Part shown: positions 46,074-57,816 of the stretch, one piece after another
Layout of the letters: every line of letters begins with the position of its first letter
Numbering within the stretch: the stretch's first letter is position 1
Position numbers and translations under genes: made by a program
Notes under the pieces: generated by a model
Told to the model about the DNA's origin: nothing
Databases searched by the model: none
What the model saw: the letters and a program-made list of their open reading frames with translations, nothing else
Source: Arabidopsis thaliana
Taxonomy: Eukaryota; Streptophyta; Magnoliopsida; Brassicales; Brassicaceae
Direction of reading: 5' to 3'
Assembly (NCBI RefSeq): GCF_000001735.4
Contig: NC_003074.8
Coordinates: 17,305,261-17,369,260, forward strand
Length of the DNA stretch: 64,000 nt

Positions 46074-47509
46074 TTAACGACGGCGATCTTCCCTTCTTAA
46101 TGAATCCCTATCTTTTTCCTCCCTGTCGTTACGATCTCTTCTAGATTCTGCCTTCCTTTTCTCCCAATCTTGTGCTCTGGATCCCTTGTCCTCCCTTACA
46201 TAATCAATTTCATCATTGTGCCTTCTAGAATACGCATTATCATACCGTCCTGATCTCTTTTGTTCCTTCATATCATAAGCATCTCTTGACCTTGGCCCCA
46301 TATCCTCCCTATCCACTCTTTCTCTCTCTTTAGGGCGGCCATACGAGGCATCTCCATCACCCCTTCCTCTGTAACTTTTCTCTTCCACATCAGGTTTGAA
46401 ATCTCCTCGATTGCCAAAACTTGTACCACCCTTTTTAGCACCATTTAACTTGTCTTGATCCCACTTGGAACTTCTATCCTCTTCATGACCCCAACCAGTA
46501 GTTGCAGCTCTCTGTCCATTAAAAAAGGTTTCAAGAAAATAAATGAGATAAACAGTATGTTATAACTTCTATCAAGTATTTATTCAAAATCATCTCTCGA
46601 AAGAATAGATTACTCGCTTACATACTTTTTCATCATGTGAAAATTTACAAGAATCACCACGAGTACACTCTCCTCTCTGAAAAGCTCTGCAAACACCACG
46701 ACCCTCTCTATTCTTGTCATGATCCCACTTGGAACTTCTATCCTCTTCATGACCCCAACCAGTATTTGCAGCTCTCTGTCCATAAAAAAAAAGGGTTAAC
46801 TTCTATCAAGCATTCATCAAAATCATCTGTTGAAAAGAATAAAGTACAAAATCACGCTTACTTACTTTTTCATCGTGGGAAAATTTGCAAGAATCACCAC
46901 GAGTACACTCTCCTCTCTGAAAAGCTCTGCATACACCACGAGCCTCTCTATTCTGGCGTCGCGTCTCTTCATCCTCCTCTTCGTGCTTTTTGTATGCCCC
47001 ACAATGGTCCACCTTAATGGTCCGTCCCAACACAAGAGCTCCATTCAGATTATCTACAATCACCAAAAACAGAACCCAATTACAAATCCTAACACCTAAA
47101 AAAAAAGTAAATTTCACATGTACAAGAGTCAGTTTCACTAACCAACAGCAAGAATGGTACTTCTCTGATCTTCATAAGCAAGAAAAGCAAAACCTTTAGA
47201 TTTACCCGTTCCCTTGTCTCGAATAAGATTGACATCAACAATTTCACCATATCTGCAATTCCACAAAACAAAAAGACATTAAACCTATAAACCCATTAAA
47301 AAAATTGAAACTTTAGAAACGAAACACAACACTTACTGAGAGAAGACGGCGAGAAGATCACCTTCGGTGAGATCGAACGGTATGCCTCCGACGTAGACAT
47401 ATGCAGAGTTTTTGTACTTAGCGTGCCATGAAGCTTCATCAGATATTCCTAAATCTGATTCCCTAGCGTTTATCTTCTGTAGATTCTTCACCTGCGTCAA
47501 TGGATTCAT
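46074..47509 (-). CDS. C3H42: C3H42: RRM and two CCCH zinc fingers, RBMX2/Ist3-like splicing protein
   Basis: 352 aa in five exons: 47337-47509, 47143-47252, 46866-47053, 46626-46775, 46511-46074. An RRM spans about residues 35-113 with RNP2 (YVYVGG) and RNP1 (KSKGFAFLAY). The sequence WHAKYKNSAYVYVGGIPFDLTEGDLLAVFSQYGE is diagnostic of the Snu17/Ist3-RBMX2 family, part of the RES complex of the activated spliceosome. Two CCCH fingers (C-x7-C-x5-C-x3-H) follow at 136-154 and 186-204, then an Arg/Asp/Glu-rich tail. The yeast and human homologues lack these fingers as far as I recall. The second finger lies wholly in exon 4, a near copy of the end of exon 3 plus the start of exon 5. Nuclear location is inferred. 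The promoter at 47510-47690 contains GGCCC and is shared with no close divergent gene. Confidence 0.93.
46465..46990 (-). repeat. Tandem duplication creating the second CCCH exon of C3H42
   Basis: The sequence around exon 5 start, intron 4 and exon 4 end (about 46465-46720) recurs around exon 4 start, intron 3 and exon 3 end (about 46728-46960). Intron ends, acceptor context (ctctctgtccat) and the zinc-finger codons are nearly identical. The repeat distance is 264 bp measured at the acceptors and 240 bp at the donors; the introns are 114 and 90 bp, so the intron sequence has gained or lost about 24 bp. Confidence 0.85.
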
Positions 47510-47689
47510 CTTTTCAAATTTCTCTGCGTTCGTTGCCGGGAGGAACCCTAAAACTAGGAAATGAGAGATTAGCCTGAGCGGGTCGGGTTTTAATGACCCG
47601 TTTCCTAATTAGATTAACCGACCCGGATTGAGGCCCATTTATTCTATTCCCTTTCTAGAATAAATGTCTAATATTATTTTTACATCTTC

Positions 47690-48353
47690 TACGTGAATTC
47701 GGGTATCCGTTCGGGTTCAGTTCTTTTTTTCGGATACCCGTTCAGATTCGGTTCTTTTTTCGGGTATCGGATCTATTTGGGTAGGAGATTGAGAACCATT
47801 CGGGTATTCTTAAATTTCGGTTCGGTTTCGATTCGGGTCGGTTCGGTTATTTTAGTAAAAATGTAAAAATGACCAAAAATATCCAAAATATTTTCAGGTT
47901 CGGGTTAGGTTCGGGTTTTTTCTCATATATACCCAAATCTATCCGAAATACCCGATTACCCGTAAATATATTGGTTACTTTTTATCCAAATATAACCAAA
48001 TGTAACAAAAATACTTAAATTATCTAAAAAAAACTATAACATTGGTTACTTTTATCCCAAATATATCTAAATGTATATGAATTACTAAAAATATCTAGTA
48101 TATTCGGATTTATAATTTTAATTTTTGGTGTTTGAGGTATTACAAATATATATATAACTAATATTTTTAGGTTTATATTTGTATTCGGGTATCTACGGGT
48201 ATTAGATTAGGTCCGGGTTCGGTTCGGGTTTTTTCGGGTAGTGAAGTGTAGGATCCATTCAGGTAATTCTAAAATTGAGTTCGGGTTCAGTTCGATTATT
48301 TTTCGGGTTTTTCGGTTCGGGTATTTGGTTCCGGTTATTATGGCCAGGCCTAG
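47690..48353. repeat. GGGTTC/ACCCGA-rich degenerate repeat with hAT-like terminus
   Basis: About 660 bp dominated by degenerate TTCGGGT / ACCCGAA pentad-like repeats, in the 5' spacer of C3H42. Read on the minus strand the right end is TAGGCCTGGCC (48342-48352), a terminus like those of non-autonomous hAT-type elements in Brassicaceae. I find no matching left terminus or target duplication, so the assignment is tentative. Confidence 0.45.
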
Positions 48354-48457
48354 CGAATATGTTCAATTTTGATATATAAAGAAAAATTCTAAAACTCCAA
48401 TTAGGTTAAGTTAGGTTTCGCTAGAATAGCCTTTGAAACGTTTGAAGAAGACAATGA

Positions 48458-49591
48458 AGTTGTGTTTACGGCTATTGTGCATCCACCAAAAGAAATTTTT
48501 GGCTAAGAAAAGGGAAGCGAAAAAGGTTAAAGCGAAGAAACTCGATCCTCTATCCGGCACCGATTTACATTCCTCTCGATCTTCAGATCTATACACTTTT
48601 AAGATTGCCTGTGAAGTCTTTATTGAGATTCCGGTGCGCCTCCAAGCTTTGGTCCTCTATCACCACCAGCCAATATTTCAAAAAACAGCACTTGAACATT
48701 ACATCTTCCTCAGCTCCTCCACGTCTTCTCATTGCTTTTCAGGACTTTCACGGTAAAAAGCTTATGTTAGTCTCGTCGCCTAACCCATACGTATCTTCCT
48801 CTTCCTCTTCCTCTTCTTCATGTTGTGTACCTTATAAAGATCTGAACGTCTTTAAAATTAATGGGAAACTAGTGTATAATGCGGTTCGGGGCTTGATCTG
48901 CATAAGTAGACTAAGTATGGGGATTTGTAACCCTAGCACAAGGCAGCTTCAGTTTTTTCCCCAACTCAAGTACAAAGAAGATCCAAAACTTTTTACATGC
49001 CCCAATTATTTTGTTGGGTACGATTCTATTGAAGATCAATACAAAGTGCTCGCAATTGATCGTTTTCATTTGAGAATGGAGCACAAGATTCTGTTATTGG
49101 GAAGAGAAGAAGCTTGGAGAGAGGCTCCATGTGTTGCATGTCCTCATGTTTCTCATACCTCGGGGCTCTATATGAACGGTACCCTGTACTACGGGGCGTC
49201 TAGGACGGATATCGATCCCTGGAATAACAATTCTGTAATTGTGAGTTTCGATGTTAGGCTTGAAACGTTCAAAATCATCAATGTACCAAGCAAAGTTCTA
49301 CCAATGGGTTATGAAAATATGTGGCTTGCTGAGAGGTGGAGGAATCTTACAGATAAAACTCTGATCAACTACAAAGGAAAAATCGGTGTGGTTGAGAATG
49401 CTCGTCAAGGTAGTTTTCGAATGTGGGTTGTGGAAGATGCTGAGAAAGAGGAATGGTCTATGAACACTTTTTATTTGCCCCAATCTGCTGCTGGCCTTGA
49501 CTTCAACATCATGGATACCTTTTATACCGGCGAGATTTGTCAGGTTCCGAAAGAATTGTCAGATCCTTTTTCGTCTATTATGGTCTTATGA
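48458..49591 (+). pseudogene. F-box/FBA gene, frame-shifted at the 5' end and truncated at the 3' end
   Basis: Member 1 of a second F-box array, unrelated in sequence to the pair at 14.6-18.2 kb. The F-box (IYIPLDLQIYTLLRLPVKSLLRFRCASKLWSSITT) and FBA domain read openly from 48458 to 49591, with landmarks GICNPSTRQLQFFP, GYDSIEDQYKVLA, GLYMNGTLYYG and FRMWVVEDAEKEEWSMNTF. No ATG occurs in this frame before the F-box. The only nearby ATG (48454) is in the next frame, and an in-frame TGA sits at 48455-48457. The first in-frame ATG (48764) would delete the F-box. The C-terminus ends early after VPKELSDPF. An unrecognised upstream exon could rescue it; otherwise it is a pseudogene. At3g47130 from memory. 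Confidence 0.65.
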
Positions 49592-49619
49592 GAATATGCA
49601 CAATACTAATATGTAGATG

Positions 49620-49800
49620 TGTACGAATAAAACTTCGATCAACTAGGGAGAAAAATTTGGTGGGGTTGAGAATCCTCATAAGGTTTTCGAAGGTGGGTTG
49701 TGGAAGATGCTGAGAAAGAGGGATGGTCCATCAACACTTTTCATTTGCCTAAATCTGCTTTTTTCCTTGACTTCGACGTCACGTACGGATACCTTTGATG
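49620..49800 (+). pseudogene. F-box C-terminal fragment duplicate
   Basis: A partial copy of the C-terminal end of the preceding F-box gene follows directly after it. DNA matching the DKTLINYKGKIGVVEN..FRMWVVEDAEKEEWSMNTF..GLDF..MDTFY region is recognisable but broken by stops and frameshifts (GTGGGTTGTGGAAGATGCTG at 49693-49712 is identical). It is probably a relic of unequal exchange in the array. Confidence 0.7.
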
Positions 49801-51459
49801 CTGCAACAGCCTCAATGGTTTTTTTTTGTTGACACAATGGTTTCTTCTTCAGTTCTTGACACAAATGTTAAAGAAGATGACGATGAAAGGATAATGAATC
49901 TGTGAAAGATGATTAGTAATTATCTGTCATAGTTCTCTTAAAAGTGTTCTTAAGTCTTAGTACATCTACCTTCTGTCTTTTTTTTTTTTTTAATTGAATG
50001 TAAAATTAATTCAAAACCATAAAAATAAAAAACTGTTTTTACATCAAGTGCTGCAACTACCTTCTGTCATGGTTCTTTTTCTAATTGTATCCTTGTTAAG
50101 TTTTCATTTGTTTCCGAATCTTGAGATTGTAGTTGATGATCATATAAATTATAGAACTGAACAAAGTTAGACCAAATCTATAAATGTTATAGTCAACAGT
50201 AAACTCGAATCCGTGAGTGCAGTTCCAAGCCTTTTAGCTCTAGATTTGGAGGAGAATTGAATGGTCTGTTCTGGAATGATCTTCTGTCATGTTTGTTTGA
50301 ATATTTATCCAAGACACACACAAAAAAATTGTTTGTTTGCATTCACTTTTTGTTTGTTGGGTTGATTTTTTAAAATTCAACAATCCATGATGATCTAATG
50401 TTCTAGACCTATCATTTTGGTAAATCTATACCACTAAAAAATTCATAGTTTTATATTTTAAATTAGTACTTGATAAATAACCGTAAAAGTAATGAAAAAA
50501 TTATGTTTGAAAATATAATGATTGAATATAACTTAATATATATTGATAACTACCTTGTTTTTGAGTTATTATTTGAAAAATACACTTTCTTTATTTTTTA
50601 ACAAATATTACAACTTTTAATATATAAAATAACAGTTTTGTCCAGATTTAAAACAAAAACTGTTTTCTTAATAAATTAAAAAAAAAAAAAATTTAGAAAA
50701 AATAAAATAAGATAAAGTCATTAGCTTGTTTATTTTTCAAATATTTTTGAGATAAAAACAGTTTATTATTTTTATATTAAAATTTTACAAAATGATATCT
50801 AAAATATTGTTTAGTCTATCACTTAATAAAGTTTATTTATTTATTTGTTTGGACGAATTTTATTTAAAAATATTTAAGATAAGAATTATCTTTAAAAATT
50901 TTAGTTGCATCAACTTTTAATTTATGGATTTCTTTTTATTTTAAGTTCAAAATATTTTTAACTATTGCTAAATTTTAGTGAGGCTATTTAATTATTTATA
51001 TATTAAAATTTTAAATTTAAAAAAAGAAAAAAGGATAGGGTATTTTTCAAATGAAAACTCATAAAGAAGTTATTTTCCAAATTTACTCTAAAGACAATTT
51101 CTTAAAGATGAATTTCACCAAATCAACATCATAATTTAATTTAAATTTCATGAAGAAAAGTATATATTGTAAAAGTTCTATTATTTTGATTCCATTTATA
51201 AAAAAAAAACAAAATCTGTTAAATATTGATGATGATTTTGTTTTAAATTATTCTTAAATAAAATCTATAAAATCAATTCTTTTTGTTAACACTATAAAAT
51301 CAATTCTTGTGATATTTTTCTTAAGACTTTTATATTTCCATTGCCATTTATTTCCCCTTTTTCCTTATTCATATTGTTTCTTCCGGAGGAAAAAAAAAAT
51401 AGTTTTAGGGTTTTGTAGAGAAACAAGGCTTCTGTCCGATTTTGACAGCAATCTAGCCG
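49801..51459. other. AT-rich spacer in the second F-box array
   Basis: About 1.66 kb of very AT-rich sequence (long A and T runs near 49980, 50675 and 51200) between F-box members 1 and 2. No coding frame of note, no terminal repeats found. It could contain highly decayed element sequence, but I see nothing definable. Confidence 0.45.
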
Positions 51460-52541
51460 ATGAAACCGATTTACATTCCTCTTTATCTCCAGATTAATAT
51501 ACTCTTAAGATTACCTGTGAAATCTTTATTGAGATTTTGATGCGTCTCCAAGCTTTGGTCAACTATCATCACCAGCCAAGATTTCGGAAAACAGCACTTT
51601 AATATTACTTCTTCCTCAGCTCCTCTTCGTCTCCTCATTGCTTTTGAGGACTTTTACGGAGGAAATCTTCTGTTAGTCTTGTCGCCTAACCGAAACATAT
51701 TTTCCTCTTCCTCTTCATGTTGTGTACCGTACTGAGATTTGAGCCTACTCAAAATTAAAGGTAAAATGGTGTATAATACGGATCGGGGTTTGATCTGCGT
51801 TGGAGGTTTTTCAAATGTTGCGATCTGTAATCCCAGCACGAGACAACTGCATATTTTTCCCGAATTCAAATTCAAAAAAAGTCCAAAAGTTTTTCCACGC
51901 CCCCAGTACATGCCGTTGATACTCTTCCTTGGAGATTAGAGCACAAGGTTATTGTATTGGGAGGAGAAGAAGCTTGGAGAGAGACTTCGTGTATCGCCTT
52001 TCCTCATATTGGCTATACCCAGGGGATGTGTATGAACGGTACCCTCTACTACGGAGCTGCCTGGAAGGACACTCATTCCCCGGATAGTAATTCTATAATT
52101 GTGAGTTTTGATGTTAGGCTTGAAACGTTCAACATCATCAATGTACCAAGCAAACTTCTACCAGTGGATTATGAGAATATGTGGGTAGTTAAGACGTTGA
52201 TTCCTACAGATAAAACTCTGATCAACTACAAAGGAAAAGTTAGTGTGGTTGAGCATCCTCGTGAGGGTGCTTTTCGAATGTGGGTTGTAGAAGATGTTGA
52301 GAAAGAGGAATGGTCCATGAACACGTTTCATTTGCATGAATCTGTTGTTGGCCTTGACTTCAAGGTCATGAATACCTTTTATACTGGCGAGATTTGTCTG
52401 GTTCCAAAAGTATTGTTGACAAGTATTGTTGACGATCACTTTTGTCTTTTCTATTACAATTTGGAGAGGAAAAGCATGAGAAGTGTCACAATTGAAGGAC
52501 TGCCTATACCCGAGCTTAAGCGACTCCGTAATGACCTGTGA
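51460..52541 (+). pseudogene. F-box/FBA pseudogene, member 2
   Basis: Starts at ATG 51460 (MKPIYIPLYLQINILLRLP) with a good F-box, but an in-frame TGA follows KSLLRF where other members have an Arg codon. A second TGA comes after CCVPY, and a deletion with frameshift around 51908-51925 removes the block corresponding to FLGYDRIEDQYKVLA. From about 51950 to 52541 the FBA C-terminus is open and well conserved (FRMWVVEDVEKEEWSMNTF, then DHFCLFYYNLERKSMRSV) and shows the full-length C-terminus that member 1 has lost. Three independent lesions make it a pseudogene. At3g47140 from memory. Confidence 0.85.
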
Positions 52542-53330
52542 CTGTTTCTGATCATCATGAGAGCTTCATGTTCTTAGAAACCGAAAGTTAATTTTGGCTT
52601 TTCTTTATATATATGGTTTTTTCTGGTAATCAGGGTGTGATACCGCTTTTACCACTTATTAGTTCTTCTACGGTGAGTGTAGCCATCTAGTAGCTCACTG
52701 ACCGGGTTTTCTAATGGGTAGAAAGCATTGTATCCCTTCGAATAAATCAAAGATAATAATTTCATTGAACTTGGTTTATTATATATGAGAACATTAGGGC
52801 ATCTCCATCAGTCGGATACTTTCTGAGTTTCTCAAAAAAAAAAAGTATTTTAATAAATATTAGTTTTATAATTAAATTTTTAATTATAAAATAAAATTTA
52901 ACCAATAGTTGATATACATTTGTTTTTATGGATTTCAAGTGATAAATGAGTTTCTCATAGTTTCTCACTTTAGAGACTTTCTCCATTCACTTAGACTACC
53001 AGTTGTATTGACAACTTTCCATCTTGTTGACTTATGGTGGTGGGATGCTTGTGTACTTAAATTCAGTTCGGTCTAATTCCTCACTTTCGTTTGAATCTTC
53101 TCTTAAGCATGTTTGATATAAATATTTGAAAACATATATAAACCAAAAAATTATATATTTGTTCTGACTTTAATACACAAGTCAGAGAAGTAAAGAGAAA
53201 TACAATATATGGAAAATATTTCTACTACAAGAACACTTCCAAATTCCAATGAGGGAAGGGTTTGCTAGGGTTTTCCTTTGATTATTTATAGGGTTTTGTA
53301 GAGAAACAAATCAATCTTAAAAAGAAGACA
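52542..53330. other. Spacer between F-box members 2 and 3
   Basis: About 790 bp. At 52796-52990 a stretch starting GGGCATCTCCATCAG and ending GAGACTTTCTCCATTC resembles the many short 'gggcatctccaa' MITE-like repeats of this genome, but I cannot find a clean inverted terminus. The last 100 bp hold the member 3 promoter. Confidence 0.35.
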
Positions 53331-54505
53331 ATGAAATTTGGTCCGAATACGACACAGATTTACATTCCTCTCGACCTCCAGATTAATATACTCTTAAGAT
53401 TACCTGTCAAGTCTTTATTGAGATTTCGATGTGTCTCCAAGCTTTGGTGTTCTATTATCACCAGCCACGATTTTCGAAACCGTCACTTTAATATCACTTC
53501 TTCTTCAGCTCCTCCTCGTCTTCTCATTGCTTTTCAGGACTTTTACGGAGAAAAGCTTCTGCTAGTTTCGTCGCCTAACCCAAACGTATCTTCCTCTTCC
53601 ACTTCTTCATGTTGTGTACCCTATAAAGATCTGAGTAAAGTCGAAATAAATGGACGAAAGGTTTATAATGCGGTTTGGGGATTGACTTGCTTTGAAAGTA
53701 GATTAAAGGTTGGGATTTGTAACCCCAGCACGAGGGAGCTGCATATGTTTCCCCAAATCAAATTCAAAAATTATCCAGACATTTTTCCATGCATCATGTA
53801 CTTTCTTGGGTACGATCGTATTGAAGATCAATACAAAGTGCTCGCCATTGATAATTTACCTTGGAGATTGGAGTACAAAGTTGTGGTATTGGGAGAAGAA
53901 GAAGAAGCTTGGAAAGAGGCTCCATGTGTTGCATGTCCTCATCTTGCTAATACAATGGGGCTTAATATGAATGGAAGCCTATACTACGGGCCTCGAGGAA
54001 GGACAAGGGTTCTCCAAATATATCTATAATTGTGAGTTTTGATGTTAGGTCTGAAACGTACAAAAACTCCAATGTACCAAGCAAACTTCTACCAATGGAC
54101 ACTTCTGATAATTTTTGGACTGCTAATTGCAATTGTTTTATTGGGGATAAAACTCTGATCAACTACAACGGTAAAATTGGTGTGGTTGAGAAACCTCAAC
54201 ATGGTAGATTTCGAATGTGGGTTGTTGAAGATGCTGAGAAAGAGGAATGGTCTATGAACACTTTTTATTTGCCCCAATCTGCTTCTGGCCTTGACTTCAA
54301 GGTCATGAATACCTTTTATACCGGCGAGATCTGTCTAGTTACAGAAAAAATATCTGATCCGTTTTGTCTCTTCTATTACAATTTGAAGACAAATAGCATG
54401 AGAAGTGTCACGTATGAAGGACTACTACATATGGCCACGTTTAAGCAAGCGTTGCAATTCAGTGTATCATATCATTATGAGAGCTTGGTGTCCTTAGAAA
54501 CTTGA
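53331..54505 (+). pseudogene. F-box/FBA gene member 3 with one frameshift
   Basis: The best preserved member. It has a correct ATG (53331) directly before the F-box (IYIPLDLQINILLRLPVKSLLRFRCVSKLWCSII), and the FBA domain is open to about 53990 with GICNPSTRELHMFP, GYDRIEDQYKVLA and GLNMNGSLYYG. Around 53990-54025 the frame shifts: the first frame ends in TAA at 54027-54029, while the continuation (SIIVSFDVRSETYK...) runs in another frame to the stop at 54503-54505. The lesion sits in a variable loop where member 1 reads SRTDIDPWNNNSVIVSFDVR. A sequencing error or a very short intron could also explain it, so a functional product is not excluded. At3g47150 from memory. Confidence 0.65.
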
Positions 54506-54977
54506 ATTGAATTTTAGGGTTTTTCTTTATATTTATTTTGGGAAGCACCAAGATTCAAGCATTTCCAGCTTAAAATCATGGTTTTGAGTATATTTAAGGA
54601 AGTTCCAAGATGGCATCATGCATGGTCGATTAGTGGGGGAAGTCCTTTTCAGCTTAAATTCATGGTTTGAGCAAAGATTTTGTATACTTTAAGAGAACTT
54701 TTAGCTGAAACAATAACAGATTGTAGATTTGTGAGTGAAAGCCATTTCTTGAAGAAGAGGTTATTAAATTCAGACATGAATGTACAACAGAAATAAGAGT
54801 TTTTGGGAACCAAAAGCCAAATGCAGATAAAAAGAAAAGCAAGTAGAAATGGACTTCCCCAAGAAATAGTTACACTATATTACTTACTACTACTCTAAAA
54901 CATTATATACATATACATTCAGATAAAAGTTTACCAGACCCGGTTTCGGCTTTTGCCAAAGCTCTTCTCCGTCTTAT
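54506..54977. other. Converging 3' flanks of F-box member 3 and the RING gene
   Basis: About 470 bp. A motif (caagattcaagcatttccagcttaaa...catggtttgag) at 54548-54580 recurs in looser form at 54606-54668, a weak internal repeat. No gene recognised. Confidence 0.4.
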
Positions 54978-56619
54978 TTACTTGACATGGCAATCATAAG
55001 GAGAAGAAGCAAACACTTGATCTGGAACCACTAGAGGTAGCTTCTCTATATACACAAACAACCTCTTCTTATTCTCCCGCTCAATTGTATACATATTAAC
55101 CGTATCGGATTTCTCCATTAACATCCATAAGTCCCCTGAGTTTACTCTCTTAAGACTGTCTCGGCAAAAAGGGCATGATTCTGACCTCCCGTGCCTGCAA
55201 GAAATCATCGGTTATTACTGATTCATCGATATTATACGAAAAAATAATGCAGAAATGACTTACCAATCGCGGTAACACTTGATGCATAAAGAATGCGTAC
55301 AATTAGGGAGAACCACCATGTTGTTCATCTCCATACAAATCCCGCATTCTTCTTCTCTCTCGATGTCAATCTCCGAGAGCTTGACCTTTTCAGTCTCATC
55401 TTTATTTCTGTACCGTATTTTGCAGACTTCTTTCTGTTTACGATCATCCAGGTCTGTGATACCTCTTTCTAGTTGTAACAACGACGGAAATATCACAGCT
55501 GTTTTTCACAACACGGGCAAAACCGATAAGGATTAAGGATAACAACAATCAACTTGTTACCAAAACACTTGAATCTGCACATTACCATAGAAATCTTTAA
55601 TACTTGTTTTTCTCTCATAAACCGACATTGTGGTTTTCCCATCCGCATAGGTCTGATTCCATTGAACGGATTAATCAAACAAACACACAAGAAAAAGCAG
55701 TAGAAGAATAAGGAAGTGAGAAGTTGTAACGTACCATGTAAATCAGAACTCTGAGCAGACCGAGTGTACCAGCAAGATGGCAATCAGTCCATTGTACAAG
55801 AAAAAGTAAAAACTGAGCAGCTGGAGTGTACGATAGCCTCATTTGAACACGCGCTCCATCCTTCTCCCGAGGATAATCTAAAGCTCTGTTAATTCACAGA
55901 GGAGAAACAAGTGACAATGTTCATAAGCACCATAACAACATCACTTGATGAAAAAACACAAACATAACAAAATTCATCATTCAATGTATTGAACGAATCA
56001 CAGAGATTATAAACAACAGAAGCAATTGATCAATGCACCATTGAGATGCATGGAAGTGAGGAACTTAAAGATAGCATCACAAGTACACCTCTTGATCATT
56101 GCAGAAACACATTTTCAGCTTCAAAGATCAAAGTTTGATTTAATCAAGCATCCTCATATGTCTAAATTGATTAAGAAACTCACCAAAACATTCACCTTTT
56201 AGACATAGAACTTCCTAACTCAACTAGATTACCATCAGAAATCAAATCAAATAAAGGTTTTAGCTTTCAAATATTTGATCATTTCAGACAAACACAGTTT
56301 CCTCTGAGATCATCAAGCCAAAGACTTTGTTCAGCTTCAAGAGTCAACACTCAAACTAGGACAAGACTACCTAAAAATGACTTCATCACCCAATTCGTTG
56401 GACAAGACCTACAATTTCAGAAAACCCACTTAAACCAAAAAGATAGATTTTTTCCACCCAGAAAGAAATAAAAATCGTAACTTTAGATAACAAAAACAGA
56501 GAAAACTCCAAAATGAACAAAGAAAAAAGGAATCAAATTTGAGAGGCTTACACAGTGTTAGCGTGTTGAATATCAGCTTCAAGAGCTTTCAGAGAATCCT
56601 TAAACGAAACTTTTGCCAT
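54978..56619 (-). CDS. RING-HC E3 ubiquitin ligase-like protein
   Basis: 245 aa in five exons: 56552-56619, 55735-55885, 55586-55652, 55264-55498, 54978-55194; phases agree. The C3HC4 RING-HC finger lies at about 146-183: CGIC (146/149), CTH (161/163), CIKC (166/169) and CPFC (180/183), all eight zinc ligands intact. After it comes RDSLKRVNSGDLWML, a conserved tail of this plant family. The N-terminal half is helical (MAKVSFKDSLKALEADIQHAN...; AAQFLLFLVQWTDCHLAGTLGLLRVLIYM); the hydrophobic stretch near 45-70 may be a membrane or packing helix. It probably conjugates ubiquitin, but no partner can be named. The long first intron (55886-56551) is unusual for so small a gene. At3g47160 from memory. 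Confidence 0.9.
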
Positions 56620-57669
56620 TTAAAATCTAATTCTCATCAAACGAACAGAGGAATCAAAGAGTATTAAAGCGAGAAGAAGAAAGAAGAAGAAGATAGAAGA
56701 AGCAAAGAAAACAAAGTTTGATGCTTTTCCTTTTAGCAATTAGATAGAAAAGATATTTCTTCACCCAAATTCGATGATCAGAGATGAGAGAGAAGAATGG
56801 TATTTTCGTAAATTCGGGTATGAGACAATGGTATTTTAGTAACTTTGCATATGGAGATAAACTTCAGTTACGATTCTCGAAGAAGCTTTATCGAGAAAAG
56901 ACGCGGAAGTGGGTTACAAGATTGACCATTTTGCCCTTTGTTCGGCTAATGTTAGAGAGAGAGATATAAAAATCTTGTCGGGAGTTATCTTCTGTTTATG
57001 GCGTAGGTGTCTGATTTGTGCATTGCAATAGTGTTTTGACACGTGGAGGATAAGGATTAAATATCTGCTTGATTAGGCTTAACAATCATTTGTCATCTCT
57101 TTAATTATGAAAAGTCAATCACCCACTTGTTGTTTTGTTTTGTGGTATTATCATTGAATACATTACTAGAAAACAGATTCTGGATAGATGACAAATGAAA
57201 CAAATTGATATATAAGAAAACAATAAAGGAAAATATTATTTTTAATACTGATTTCATCAAGATATTAGATTTTATAATTCAACTAGATTATTAATTATAC
57301 ATATTTAATATCTATATTGTACTTCTTAACTGTTGACAATATAATTTTAATATAAATTTGCAAATAATATTTTTGTTTACTAAGAATTTTCTTTAAACAA
57401 TGTTAAAAGTTTGGAGAAATGTATGATTTCATAACACTATTTTTTCAATTATATTATATATTTTTATATTATATATATTTTTTTTATCAGATTATATATT
57501 TATTGTTAAGTTTGAAAAGTAACAGTAAATCCCTAATTTATAATAAGTTATTTTCTACGCAAACAAATTAAAAAAAGGAAAACTTATGAGAACAAGTGAA
57601 AAAATAAAGATAGAGAAATAATTGATATCAATTTTTTTGCTCCAAGTTTTTTCAATTTAACAATTTGCA
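56620..57669. other. RING-gene upstream region and AT-rich spacer
   Basis: The first ~200 bp, with GA-rich agaagaag runs near 56670-56700, should be the 5' UTR and promoter of the RING gene. The rest is very AT-rich with no coding frame or recognisable repeat ends until the repeat cluster starting at about 57670. Confidence 0.45.
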
Positions 57670-57811
57670 GATTTTGGTATACTTTTTTTTTTTTTTTTTT
57701 CGCGGATTTTGGTATACTAAGACTGTGAATGGTGACATAGACCGCACCCAAAATCGCACCGCAACAGTGCTGTAACAGTATCAAAATCTCTACATATATA
57801 TATATATATAT

Positions 57812-57816
57812 GTATC
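57812..57816. repeat. Target-site duplication, left copy (GTATC)
   Basis: Five bases GTATC immediately before the left LTR, repeated at 62898-62902 after the right LTR. Confidence 0.85.

Noticed and set aside
52796-52990. Possible MITE starting GGGCATCTCCATCAG
   Set aside because: The left end resembles common MITEs but the right end gives no matching inverted terminus or target duplication.
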